NCBI GenBank assembly: GCA_964017065.1
Contig: OZ024790.1
Coordinates: forward strand, 6,933,422 to 6,997,421
DNA from: Haliclona indistincta
Taxonomy: Eukaryota > Porifera > Demospongiae > Haplosclerida > Chalinidae
Direction: 5' to 3'
DNA: 64,000 bases
Part shown: piece after piece, positions 46,506 to 58,789 of the stretch
Layout of the letters: every line of letters starts with the position of its first letter
Numbering within the stretch: the first letter of the stretch is position 1
The notes under the pieces: generated by a model
Seen by the model: only the letters and a program-made list of their open reading frames with translations
What the model was told of the DNA's origin: nothing
The model's database searches: none
Program-made: the position numbers and the translations under genes

Positions 46506-47896
46506 ACTTTACTTTTCCATATTGCCCTGCAGTTGGGGCAGTACCTACGCCCACGAGGTGGGATACAATATCAAATACATATGAAATTTGCTCTTCTATG
46601 CATATTTTGTACTTCAGTTTGTATTTGTTGTGATTCTTCATCCTCGTCATGATAGCCTTCTTCACTCCAATCTATCAGTGTCATCAGTGTCTTCACTTGG
46701 TATGTATGGTGCCATGGCTTAATTTTGTGTTTTAGCATTATTGTCTGAGTGTTAATGTAAGTTATTGTGAAGTTTGTAACATGTACAACATATGACATCA
46801 TCGGTAGCTATTGTAACTGGTGTTTCTGTTGCTTAGGTAGGGTGTGATGAGTGGCGGAATAATGATGCTGCTGTCTTTGGGTTTAAACTGCAAGAGGCAC
46901 AAGGACTTGGTTTGTATATATAGTGAGATAATGCTTGTTACATTAATTATACGGTGGTTGTTCTGGTAATGTTTCTATTTGTAAATGGCTCCTAAAAGTG
47001 CTTATTCTGTAACTTTTACAAGTTTTAAATCTTTACCTCTGGAATTACAAAGTGGTTATAAGCATGACTTTGAATTCTGTGCTGTTTGTTGACTTGCACG
47101 TCTTGCGTCTCTTGTATGTCCATATTTGGTTCTTGCGTCTCTTGTATGCTTAATGCTTGCACGTCTCCTATGTCAATGTTTTGTGCTTGCACCTCTCTTA
47201 TGATTTGTGTTTGTGTGACTTTTTTTGGTCTTCTCCATTTTGGTAAGATTGTGACAGCATCTTTTAGCCTCTATTAATTTTATCTTTTTGCATGTTACGC
47301 TATTGGCGGGAGGTATTGTGCTCTTGTGTACTAACACATACTGTTTCTCCTCTTTACTCCAGCGTTCAAAGCGTACCATGTATCCTCTGGATCTTCTACA
47401 AAGACAGCACACATTTTCCTGATGTACTTCAGCTGATTTGCCTTAAATTTCTATGACAAAAATACATCAATTTATTGTTCGTTTTGTGAATTAAATTTAG
47501 GATTGTTATGAATAGTAGATTTTTTACATCAGATTGTAGCTATATCTATACTCTAGAGAATGAAGCTAATTTCAAGACTGTAGCAGCTTTAAACCAAAAG
47601 TGTACCTAAGCTAAGTAGAGGTGATTGAAAACCTACCTTCTTTACTAAATCTGGTGATTCTTCACTAACAGCTGCTATATGAACACCAGTTCTTCACTGT
47701 TTTATAGCTGTATGATTGAACTAACAAGAGGTGTGATTTTGGAACTGTAGAGCAAACCATGCGCCCGTGGCAGGTAAAAAGATGCCGACTCTCGTTGAAC
47801 GCAGAAACGGCATTTTGGGTGTGCGTAGGCGTACCCGTTGCAAATAAATCATCAACGCAATAATGTATTTCCCGTACGTTTGCGATTCGACTGCGA
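46506..47896. other. Unresolved region with possible exon remnants
   Basis: On minus, 46,680-46,590 reads DWSEEGYHDEDEESQQIQTE and 47,412-47,270 reads CCLCRRSRGYMVRFERWSKE followed by VTCKK. They resemble exons in composition but could not be tied to each other or to a family. At 47,090-47,210 a CTTGCGTCTCTTGTATG phrase repeats several times on plus. No transposon ends were found. Confidence 0.3.
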
Positions 47897-48743
47897 GGGA
47901 GCACGTAACTCTGTACATGCTAGTGTATACGGCGAAATCCAAACATGGCTGACAACTTTAAAATAGCAGTTTCCTTTTATGGAATTAAACTTATGATTAA
48001 CCCTCGAGAAACTGGGCGTGCACATCGTGATCCAACGCACTGTATGTACTGCAAGCATGAAACGTTCATGTGACGGCAAGGCTAGGCGCTCGAAGAGTCC
48101 CCAAAGCGAAGACGCACTGTGGAAAGCAATTTGATTATTTTTCTACCGCCACATACTCCGACATCTTTTCATTACCGAAGTAGTCGTAGATCGACTTTAT
48201 GCCGCCGCTCACAACGCGACAGTTTGTCTGCTATAGCTAGAACTTTGCTGCTGTCTCATTGTCAGTCTAACGAAGGTATTTGCTGTACTGTAGACTGCGA
48301 TCCTTCACTATGTAATACAATTCCTTGTGCATGACCGTATAAGGAATATTACTAAAAATAGAATGGGCAGCCATGTTTGGATTTCGCCGTACACAGAGTT
48401 GCATGCTCCCTAGTCTAGCAGCTAACCCTCCCGCCTACTGATAATTGGATGGACGGCGGAGAGGGTCTAGCAAACATTGCCATTCATTGATTTTTAATGA
48501 ATAATAATGAAGTAAACCGCGTTACGATTAGCTGGGCGTTGCCTCCAACCGCGTGTATATGTTACGACCCGATTCACAACCTGACCCGTTTCGAAGCCGG
48601 CCGCCGGTTTCGAAGCCGGTTAACCCGATTTACAACCACATAACTCAGTTGACCCGGTTTAAAACCGAACGTTTCAATGCTTCAGGGTGTCCATCTGCAT
48701 GCTAGATCGACAGAACCTACCTACATGCTAGATCGACAGAACC

Positions 48744-51700
48744 GACAGGAGTGCTGTCGCGGTTATAGCTCATTGCAGTGCAGCGCAGCAAGACCGGAAA
48801 GGGGATGCACTCTGTTCACCGCGTTTCGATCTGACCACACCTACTGACTCCTCCTTCTTTTACGTAGTAGAAACGTACACGCATAACGCTAACGTTCCTG
48901 AATCGTTCGTATGTGTAATACATTGCACTCGTGGTGTATGCTCTTATATTGTTGTCCCCAGCTGCAGCCAGTCGGTTCTCTTGTTTATTGTTACTCAGTC
49001 AGTGACTCCAGATCTTCTGTTTCTTTGACTCATCAGTCTTTGACTCTGTTTCTTGTTAGTCATCAGTCTTTGACTCCAATTCCAGGCTCTATCTTTGACT
49101 CATCAGTCTTTGACTCTGTTTCTTGTTAGTCATCAGTCTCTGACTCCAATTCCAGGCTCTATCTTTGACTCATCAGTCTTTGACTCCAATTACAGGCTCT
49201 ATCTTTGACTCCAGTTTTCTTGTTTCTTGTCATATCAGTCTTTGATTCCAGCTTTATTCTTGTCATCAGTCTTTGACTTCTGCTTTATTCTTGTCATCAG
49301 TCTTTGACTCTTGCTTAATGTCAGTCATCAGTCTTTGACTCCAATTCCAGGCTCTTTCTTCGACTCCAGGCAGTTTCAGTTTTGTTTCTTGTCATCAATC
49401 TTTGATCCGAATTTTCTTTTTTCTTGTCATCAGTCCAGTTCTCCTGTTTCTTGTCGTCAGTTAGTGACTCTAGCAAAATCATTGCCTGTCCACACAAAGC
49501 GGGTTTCCTGCCAAGCTGTCTCGTGAGGTCTCACAACTATACCTAGGCTACTAGACTACACCATCAACTGCATCATAATTATCACAAAAATTATTAATAA
49601 CTATTAATTAATTGTGTGTACTTATGTTACAATGACCACTGAACGACCAGCTTGGAGTAAAGGTCTGCGAAAATGTGGGACATATTTTGATGGTTGTGTT
49701 GACAATCCAGAAGAGATTCTCGAACAACATCGGCGAGACACTGTGACGACATGGGGTATCCGTAGGTCACAGAACAAGACAGAAGCACCTAAAGAAGATA
49801 AAGAAAGTTCCACAACATGCAGTGTAAGTTAATAACCATACTAATACAGTGACCTCTATGAATTTTAAATATACAATAGGTGAAGTCACGGCTTCTGTGG
49901 AGCCATGCAGGAGTCTCATTTGACAACACTCCATTTGAAGTTGGACAAAAAGAGAGCAGGCATTGTCAGTTTGGACCTCATTATTTCAAAAAAAGAAAAC
50001 GGACTTCTAGCCGAATCTTCCTTCAGGGAACTAGAAAGTTTGGTTGTCACGCACACATTGAAATGCATGAATATAAGCTATATCCAGAGTATGCTATTAA
50101 GGAAGGATATGACAAGCCAAGTGAGCTTAAGCGCTTAAAGCAGGATAAGCTCAAGTCCTTAAGAGAAGCCTTAGCTGAAAAAAAGCCTGTAAAGGTAGTT
50201 TCAAAATATTTCTTGTCACTACCGACAAATGAGTCACATAGTTGCCATCCTACTGGCATAGTTGCTGGACCTGCTCAAAAAGTTCATCCCCTCATTTTAC
50301 ATAAAATCGAGGAGCTGGTACTGGAAGGTGCCACAAATGCCAACGAAATCCAAAGGGCTTTAAGGCAGCACGTTAAAAGTACATGCTCAACATCTATGCC
50401 ATCGCCTACGGACAGAGCCTACTATCCAACTACAACTGACATAAGAAATCATATGTACAAAACAAAATTAGCACTACAGCTTTCCAAATTTGATCAAGAA
50501 AACCTAGCACTAAAAATCGAGGAATGGAAGAAGCGTACAGATGACACTCACTTTTTTAGGCCATACATACGTGAAACAGAAGTAAACGTACATGTAGAAT
50601 CAGATGACGAGGGTGATGAAAGAGAGCCACTAAACGATGCTTGTGCAAATCTAGCCCAAAATCTACTCTGGGTTCATCAACAACAATGGCAGAAGGAGGT
50701 ATTGGCAAGATACGGTAATATTATCAGTCTCATTGATGCAACTTATCGTACTATGAAGTACGAACTCCCACTGTTTTTCGTATGTGTGCGTACAAATGTC
50801 GGGTACAGTGTCGTGGCACAATTTATTGCCCAATCAGAGAGTATCGAGTGCATTGCCGAAGCGTTAAATATTCTAAAGGAATGGAACCCTAATTGGAGTC
50901 CACCTTTTTTCCTTAGTGACTTTTCAGATGCAGAATACTCAGCACTGAAACAAGTCTTTCCTGCTACAACTGTGTATGGTTGTGATTTTCATAGAGAGCA
51001 GGCTTGGACACGATGGGTTCAAGATCGAAAGAATGCGTTAAATAGTAATGATGCCAGTCACTTACTAGAATTTCTGCGTGCATGTGCTTGGGCTCCACCT
51101 GGAACAGATGACATTGATCATGATTGCAATTATCAGAAAGCGGTTTCAGTACTCAAAGAATCTACAGTGTGGAAGAAAAATCCACATGTTCAAAGTTGGC
51201 TGAATTCAACATGGCTTAGCCATCCACAGGTACATGTATATGATATGTAACTATCATTATAATTACATAACCATTTTTACTTTTATATACACAGAGATGG
51301 GCACGTGCATACAGAGACAACCAATTTCATGCTGCCGTTGACACCAACAATGGGACAGAAGCTCAGAACAAAGTTCTCAAGTACAAGTACATGCCTAAGA
51401 CTAGAGCAGTAACTCTGTCTTCACTAGTTTGCCTGCTAGTAGAGAGGTTTCTCCCAGATGCACAACAAAGGTATGTTTTGCCAAACCTCAAGTGTAGTGA
51501 GTGGTTTCGACAGTACAGTGATTTCGTACCTGACTTTCTTAGAGAAAGGCCAAGATCAGTAATCCTACATTGTTTAGATAGGCAGTCACGAAGCTCAAAA
51601 TATTGTAGTGATGATGTGCAGGCTGGAGAAAAAGAAGGCCTGTTCGCTGTACGGAAAAGTGATGGCAGTCAGCATGTGGTTGATTTTATAGGAGACCCGG

Positions 51701-54181
51701 TGCTGCAGATGCCATCTTGTTCTTGCAAGGATTGGATCAAGTGGAACATACCTTGTAAACACTTCTTTGCTGTGTTTAGATACAACTCAGCGTGGAACTG
51801 GGAATCGTTGCCTGAAGCATACAAAAATAGTGCATACCTTACGACAGACATCAAAAGTACTAATGCTTACTTTTTGCAGTTTTCCAAAGAGTTGCCCAAT
51901 TCTTCCACTGCTGTGCAAGATATTGACACCGAACCTCTGAGCAGGCCAATCTCTACTGCTCAACAGGATGAAGGTCATAGTCCAGTACATGCTGTTCAAC
52001 AAGAAATTCCTACAAAGGTACGTACAATAGTTTGTATTCAATAGTTACGTAACACTGTTATACACATAGGGACCATCTGTACAGGCGCTTGCCATGTCAA
52101 CCAGAGCAGTACTTCACCAGTTAGAGACCCTCACATACAATGTGACTGAAAATGAAAAGGAAACCCTTGTAGATGTCAATCAAAAACTGAAAGATCTCTA
52201 CTGCACTTTCTATGAGCGTATGCCACATAAAGAGGGTCTTATTCTACGACCACCAGACCAACGTCAAATAATTAACATGAGACGCCGAGTTTGGAAAGCA
52301 AAAGTTGCTTTGAAGTGTTCCTCATTGCCACATTGGAGAAGCAGAAAAAGAGCTCCAAGCTCTTACAGAAACCGCTTTGGTTCTAAGGCTGACAGATTGC
52401 GGAAGGCTGACAAGGTATGCAAAAGTACTCAGTTATTATAATGATAATTATAATTATTGTACAGGAAAAAGTTGAGACTAGAAAGGAAGATGTAAAACCA
52501 GCAGGTTTGTTCAACTTTCTCTCATACATTAAACTGATGTGTAAAATACAACACAATAATAGGCACTCAAACATGATAACTTATAAATCTATTTTCACTA
52601 ATAATAGGGAAGAAACATACTAATATTTGTGGCAAGTGCTCAGGTTGCAAGGCCCTAGACTGCAAGATATGCACAAATTGTAAAGACATGAGGAAGTACG
52701 GAGGTCCTGGAAAAAAGAAGAAGCGTTGCTTAAATCGAAAATGTATACAACAAGGTATTAATTTAAAAACTCTTAGTGAATGTTTAGTGTATGTAACTAC
52801 ATGACCGTGTACATGTAGCTACCGTACATGCAATGAATACATACTACATATCAATCGTATCGATAAATGCTTCATTTGTGTTGCATTCATATACAATTCT
52901 TTTCAATAGATCCTAAACTATCCTCACAATCTCAGTGTGACTCTCTTCAACCGTCTTCATCACAGTCTTCTACCTCTGTAGAAACAGCAAGATTACTAAC
53001 ACAAGGTAATTTTGAAATAATTACATTCACAGTACAGTGACAATAGTGTCTAATTGTTTTACTTACAGATTCTAAACAGACCCTTCAATCATTTCTTGCA
53101 CAGTGTGGTAGAAAAATAGTTCCAGTAAGCGGAGATGGCAACTGCTTATTTAGAGCTGTCAGCTATGTACTGTTCCACTGTGAAAATCAACACGACAGTG
53201 TTCGAGTGATTATATTGAGGTTTGAAAATCTTAATCAAGGTGTTTTTGAGAAAAGGCTGACTACTATTAATGAACCGACATTTGCTGAACATATTAAAAA
53301 ATTATGTGATCCAAGAACTTGGGCTACTCACATAGAGGTGTATGCGGTTGCAACCTTTTTCCAGGCCCCGGTCTATTTTATTACAGACCCTTTACAAAAA
53401 GGAACTGGCAATACATACTATTGGGAGTGTTTTAGACCTCTGTCTACAAAAGCAAACCTGATTTACCCTTTCCTTATTTCTGATCATGTAAGCCTACTCG
53501 AGAATGCAAAGCCGGTAACACACTTTGAACTGGTTTACTACACAAGATGTCACTATGACTGCATTGTTTCAGCTGATGGTGCTCCGTCTGTATCCCCACC
53601 ACAACTATCCGGCAATGTCACTCATTATGAACAACTTATTCATTGAACATGTCAACAATTCAGTCATTAGTACTCAGTCATGCAACAACCTACCCTCAGT
53701 GTCCTTACAGTGCAGCCTAGTTGTCAGCTTTGTATGATATGGAGAACTGAACCAGCGGTATATAATCCTAGATAGCGTTTAATCCACGTGTAAGTAAGTA
53801 TAACAATTTGAAACGTACAAACAAGTAACATACCTCATGATGCTCGATCGTGTAGGCTAGCCTTCTCTTGTTTTTCTACATGACTGTAGCTTGACATAAG
53901 CGTTCACGTGCCCACGTAGTATCACGTCTACGTCGTCGCGTGATAGCGTCACGTTTGGCAAAGAGAAAGGAGGAGTCAGTGGGTGTGGTCAGATCGAAAC
54001 GCGGTGAACAGAGTGGATCCCGACCGGAAAGTGTCCGCGGAGGCGATTTAGAGCATCATGTGCTAATACAGTCATCGACAGGAGCGTCGTTGTAAGTGGT
54101 TTAGCAGCGCAGCACAGCAAGCCTACCTGCTAAATTGACAGGAATGCCGTTACGAGTGATTCAGCAACGCAGCGCAGCAAG
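48744..54181. repeat. Subterminal direct repeats of the MULE element
   Basis: A motif of about 46 bp starting GACAGGAG and ending CAGCGCAGCAAG lies at 48,744-48,792, 54,077-54,121 and 54,137-54,181, all in the same orientation although at opposite ends. A shorter GCTAGATCGACAGA sequence precedes it on the left (twice), with GCTAAATTGACAGG on the right. Such motifs are candidate transposase-binding sites. Confidence 0.7.
49632..53646 (+). CDS. MULE transposase fused to SWIM, CXXC and OTU domains, 1,156 residues
   Basis: Eight exons join with no frame break: 49,632-49,823, 49,880-51,229, 51,295-52,017, 52,070-52,414, 52,465-52,504, 52,608-52,754, 52,910-53,005 and 53,069-53,646. Residues about 70-185 have FGPHYFKKRKR, QGTRKFGCHAHI and NESHSCHP, resembling the CaRF/ALS2CR8 DNA-binding type. 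The transposase core has LIDATYRTMK (Asp 350), FLSDFSDAEY (Asp 411), CDFHREQAWTRW (432-443) and TNNGTEAQNKVLK (Glu 536), the MULE pattern. A SWIM finger follows: CSC at 656-658 and CKH at 668-670. Residues 891-929 form a CXXC finger with all eight cysteines (CGKCSGC, DCKICTNCKDM, KYGGPG, CLNRKC). The end is an OTU protease: GDGNCLFRAV (Cys 990), a W.THIEVYAVA block and RCHYDCIV (His 1126, Asp 1128). The CaRF comparison is tentative; the others are clear motif matches. The protein would act in the nucleus on the element's own ends. Confidence 0.92.
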
Positions 54182-54866
54182 AAATGTTGTGTGCATGCAA
54201 CAGTTGTTTAACAATCAACCTGCACTAAAATCCGTAGGAACATGTCACAGCTTCTTCTTCAGACGTGGCTCCTGTACATGGAAGCAAAGAACAATATGAT
54301 TGCGATGCAATGTATATGGACACTAAGCCGGAGTACACGTTATGTTTAGTAGTCGAAATCTATTACACGCGCGCACTTAGCATTATGCACGCCTTGAATC
54401 TGGCGCGCAGCTAGCTAACCCGCTTCGAAACCGGTCGACCGGCTTCGAAGCGGGTCAAAGGTTGTGAATCGGGTCGTAACATATACACTGCTTCTAGTTC
54501 AGCTGCATGTTTAATCATATTCACAAAGCCACGAAGAATGAATATCATTTTCCTCCTGGGAGAAAATGATATTCATTACGAATCTGATTGGTCAGTTGAA
54601 AACTATGAATGGCAATGTTTGCTAGACCCTCTCCGCCGTCCATCCAATTATCAGTAGGCGGGAGGGTTAGCTACATGCTCCCTTGCGCATGTCGTCTCGA
54701 TGGGCTCCTGGTTCGTTGCAATAACAGTTATGATAAATTTATCGCCACAGTGTACTTTGATGCAATGAATAATTTAAAACTTCAATGCTGAGGGGGGTGC
54801 TAGAGCACCAGGAGCCCTATCGTGGAAATGCGCCTGGGTACCACTTCTGAAACCATTCTTAAAAGA

Positions 54867-56130
54867 AAAAAAAAGATTTCTATCGAAATCAAAAGGATGT
54901 AGGGTTGTGAAATCTACCACTGGTCCACAATGTAATCTAACAAGGAACAAGAATGGAATGGTAACACAATTGACTTGCTAACAGACCATAGATCCCTACA
55001 TCAGTGGCTGCTGTGGTTGGCTATAGCTATTTCAGCTAGTTACTGTTGACTGACACCAGACATGCATTAAATTGAATTGGATTCAGCTTGTGACAAAATA
55101 ATTCTTGTTCTTATGTGCAGCCACTGATGTAGCTATGGTCTGTTAGCAAGTCAATCGTGTTACCATTCCATGCTAATTCCTTGTTAGATTACATTGTGGA
55201 CCAGTGGTAGATTTCACAACCCTACATCCTTTTGATTTCGATAGAAATCTTTTTTATTTTCTTGTTTGTGTCCTTTTTTCATTTTCAGTGAAGTGCAGTT
55301 CAATATTATGCATGTACTGAGTCGTCTTTGTCATGGTTTCCACCATTGGTTTAGTTTTCCAGTTGCTGATGGCTTTTCTTTATTATTAACAATTTTAAAC
55401 TTGTAGCTAAAAATATTTGTTATGTTGTACATACCAGCTCGCCTACGCATTCATGCATGCATGCAGTGCATACGAGCCCCGCCCACACTTATTTGTAGAC
55501 CTGCACGCCGGTTATAATTATCTGGCAAGCGCAGAATGGCGATCCTACACGAGCTTGCCGTTATTTGAAGACTCCAGACAATTATGTGTTCTCCGTGATC
55601 CATACGGCATGGCGATACTCAAGCTAGTGCTTGGTCACGTGCGCTAGCCACTGCTTGGTCACGTGCGTGTTGCGCAATCGCAATAATGGCGTCTAACACT
55701 TAGCTGACAATGGATCACGATCGAGAACTCGTGGAATTCAGATCGCCGTTTCGCTAAAAACAATGTTCAAAAGGCACCTGCCAGGAGAATTTCACGAATG
55801 TTCGTGGGTGTTTTGGTCTCGGCACTGCTCGCGTAAAGGCGCTAGGCGAGTAGAAGAAAGAAAGAAAGAAAGAAAGAAAGAAGAAAACGAAGATGACGAA
55901 ACTCGATTTTCACCGTTTCCAGGTTCGTCACTTTAGCAACTATTTCGATCAATCTCCTTGCTACTGTAAGATGGGGCAACGCCAGAGAGTAGATCTAAGT
56001 GTCTTTGGACGTATAAAATTCATCACCAGGCGAAATATCAGCGTTTGAACGCTAATACATTGTATGTAGCCGCCATCTTGTTTTCTCGTTCAACCCTACA
56101 TAGGGAGACACTACCGTGTCTCCCTAATAA
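54867..56130. repeat. Composite palindromic repeat unit, copy 1
   Basis: It begins with a fold-back (AGATTTCTATCGAAATCAAA, then CTACCACTGGTCCACAATGT, mirrored at about 55,140-55,255). It continues through ACGAGCCCCGCCCACACTT, CTTGGTCACGTGCG and a GAAA microsatellite, and ends with the hairpin AGGGAGACACTACCGTGTCT and CCCTAAT. Related units are at 56,139, 58,790 (inverted) and 60,820. Frames inside are short and not conserved. Confidence 0.8.
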
Positions 56131-56138
56131 CAAGAAAT

Positions 56139-57382
56139 TAAAAAGATTTCTATCGAAATCAAAAGGATGTAGTGATGAAGAAATCTACCACTGGTTCACA
56201 ATGTAAACCAACAAGGAACAAGCATAGAATGGTAACACGATTGACTTGCTAACAGACCATAGATCCCTACATCAGTGGCTGCTGTGGCCAGACTATAGCT
56301 AGTTGAGCTATTTAATGTTGACTGACACTTTGAATAGAATTCAGCTTGTGACAAAATATTGATCTTATGTACAGCCACTGATGTAGGGATCTATGGTCTG
56401 TTAGCAAGTCAATCGTGTTACCATTCTATGCTTGTTCCTTGTTGGTTTACATTGTGAACCAGTGGTAGATTTCTTCATCACTACATCCTTTTGATTTCGA
56501 TAGAAATCTTTTTAATTTCTTGTTTGTGTCCTTTTTTCTTTTTAGTGAAGTGCAGTTCAATATCATGCATGTACGGAGAAGTCTTTGTTTCCACCATTAG
56601 ATTAGTATTCCTGTTGTTGATGGCTTTTCTTAAACTTGTACCTAAAATTGTTAAGCTGTACGTATCAGGTCTGCCTAGTCGCATACGCATGCATGCAGTG
56701 CATACGAGCCCCGCCCACACTTGTTTGTAGACCTATATGGCGGTTATAATTATCTGGCAAGTGCAGAATGGCGATTTTACACGAGCTTACCGTTCTTCGA
56801 AGACTCCAGACAAATGCCGGGTGTGTGTTCTCCATGATAGTGATCCACACGGCGCAGCGATACTTTAGCTGCTTGGTCACGTGCGCTACCCATTGCTTGG
56901 TCACGTGCGTATTGCGCAATCACAATAATGGCGTCTAACACTAAGCTGACAATGGATCACGATCGAGAAATCGAGGAACTTAGATCGCCGTTACGCTAAA
57001 AAAAAAGCTGAAAAGGCACATGCCAGGAGAATTTCATGACTGTTCGTGGATGTTTTGGTCTCGGCACTGCTCGTGTAAAGGCGCTTGGCGAGTTGAAGAA
57101 AGAAAGAAGAAAGAAAGAAAGAAAGAAAGAAAGAAGAAAACGAAGATGACGAAACTCGATTTTCACCGTTTCCAGGTTCGTCACTTTAGTAACAATTTCG
57201 AGCAATCTCCTTGCTACTGTAAGATGGGGCAACGCCAGAGATCAGATCTAAGTGTCTAAAGACGTATAAAATTCAACACCAGGCGAAATATCAGCGTTTG
57301 AACGCTAATACATTGTATGTAGCCGCCATCTTGTTTTCTCGTTCATCCCTACATAGGGAGGCACTACCGTGCCTCCCTAATA
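56139..57382. repeat. Composite palindromic repeat unit, copy 2
   Basis: Same order and orientation as the unit at 54,867 and directly adjacent to it. The fold-back head spans 56,139-56,513, the GAAA/GAAAG microsatellite is near 57,100, and the terminal hairpin is GGGAGGCACTACCGTGCCTC. Two units in tandem suggest duplication or insertion into the terminal hairpin. Confidence 0.8.
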
Positions 57383-57399
57383 TTAATGAAAAAATTGCA

Positions 57400-58760
57400 A
57401 CGTCAGCAAAAAATTGCAAGAAATTCTGGGGAAGTTGCAGATAAAGGCACCACACTTTGTACATTTATTCACTAGTACATATCAAGTAATTCCATGGTAA
57501 GTACCACTTCTGAAACCATTCTTAACATAGGAGAATAAGTCATAATAATTATTAAAAATTGCCAAAGCACCGTCAGCAAATTTAAAATTACTCTGTAGTC
57601 TAAGAAACAACTCAACAGAATTTAGTATACAATTTATTTGTTGCAATTACATGTGGCTACACAGCTCTGTACAGTTCAACTGGGCTTTCCTACATGAACA
57701 TCTTGCACCACAACCCTCGTCACTCTTGCAGCCACGTTTTACCAGTTCACTGCAGGCTGCGCTGAGGAGATTGGCAGTGTGTACCACTCTGGCACCCAAG
57801 AAGAATTCTCCTTATTCAATGTTGAACCATACTCTTCTCGTGAACGGGTGCTTCTTGTGGCTGCACTGGTCGCTGGTAGTCCAAATTCCAGCCTGATAGG
57901 ATACACGTTTCGAAGTGCAACATTAACAGTGGAATCTGAGGTTTTTCGATGCCTTGAACACTTTACTGTTGTTATTTATGATAGGACAAGCAGTTTGGAG
58001 TGTGTAAACGAAGCATGAAGGGAGCTGTTTTGTCAAAAGAACCGAACAATGGAAAACATACCTCCAATGCAAGATTCTCTGCAACTGACAGCACTCGAAA
58101 CCGTAACGTGTCAGGCTGGAATTTGGACTACCAATGACCAGCCACAACAAGAAGCACCCTAACCAGAAGAGTACGGTTGGACATTGAATAAGGAGAATTT
58201 GTCTTGGGTGCCAGTGTGGTGCACACTGCCACTCTCCTCAGCAGCCTGCAGTGAACTGGTAAAATGTGGCTGCAAGAGTGACGAGGGATGTGGTGCCAGA
58301 TGTTCATGTAGGAAAGCCCAGTTGAACTGTACAGAGCTGTGTAGCCACATGTAATTGCAACAAACAAATTGTATACTAAATTCTGTTGAGTTGTTCTTAG
58401 ACTACAGAGTAATTTTAAATTTGCTGACGGTGCTGTGGCAATTTTTAATAATTATGATTTATTCTCCTATGTTAAGAATGGTTTCACAAGTGGTACTTAC
58501 CATGAAATTACTTGATATGTACTAGTGAATAAATGTACAAAGTTTGGTGCCTTTATCTGCAACATCACCTGAATTTCTTGTAATTTTTGCTGACACTGCA
58601 AGTTTTAAATTTAATTATTCTCCTTTTTTAAGATTGGTTTCAGAGGTGGTACTTAACCTGAAATTACTTGATATGTACTAGTGAATAAATGTACAAAGTT
58701 TGGTGCCTTTGTCTAATACATCACCAGAATTTCTTGTAATTTTTTGCTGACGCTGCAAAT
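57400..58760. mobile_element. 1.2 kb fold-back element
   Basis: The left arm (57,420-57,940: TTTGTACATTTATTCACTAG, GTTGCAATTACATGTGGCTA, CTGTACAGTTCAACTGGGCT) is mirrored by 58,000-58,565. The arms exceed 450 bp with modest divergence. Partial copies of the outer end lie at 35,575, 54,840, 58,620-58,750 and 60,705-60,800. Frames such as WLHSSVQFNWAFLHEHLA occur on both arms only because the arms are inverted copies. Confidence 0.75.
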
Positions 58761-58789
58761 TTTTTCATTAAATATTCTCCTATTAGGGA

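Larger units (their letters stand above)
48560..54481. mobile_element. Complete 5.9 kb MULE-type transposon
   Basis: The ends are TGTTACGACCCGATTCACAA and its complement, followed inward by TTCGAAGCCGG motifs, giving an imperfect inverted repeat of about 60 bp. Further in, CACTCTGTTCACCGCGTTTC at about 48,807 and its continuation to 48,857 is inverted at 53,967-54,016. Compared with the unsplit MITE at 34.5 kb, the insertion site GTGTATACAC now has TATA on both sides (48,556-48,559 and 54,482-54,485). The one gene inside spans 49,632-53,646. Confidence 0.9.
48411..54673. mobile_element. Second-level MITE carrying the MULE element
   Basis: Inverted ends TAGTCTAGCAGCTAACCCTC (left) and its partner (right, ending GGGTTAGCTA) are flanked by a 9 bp duplication CATGCTCCC at 48,402-48,410 and 54,674-54,682. 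A 9 bp duplication fits a MULE-type MITE. It is the same family as 34,279-34,632, in opposite orientation, and is split at the central GTGTATACAC. Confidence 0.85.
47897..54690. mobile_element. Outer MITE split by nested insertions
   Basis: GGGAGCACGTAACTCTG and GGCGAAATCCAAACATGGCT at 47,897 onward are inverted at 48,367-48,410 (..ACAGAGTTGCATGCTCCC). The right end continues only after the nested elements, at 54,674 (CATGCTCCCTTGCGC). The arms resemble the MITE at 31,110. The inner reading frames are not conserved. Confidence 0.7.

Noticed and set aside
45794..46584. Frames reading LAKVKEQDGMM or LLLQASSHLVP
   Set aside because: By-products of the 33 bp repeat in the MITE arms. They are mirrored on both strands because the arms are inverted copies.
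57651..58367. Frames such as WLHSSVQFNWAFLHEHLA on both strands
   Set aside because: They lie in the two arms of a fold-back element and duplicate each other by inversion. There is no domain and they are interrupted after about 80 codons.
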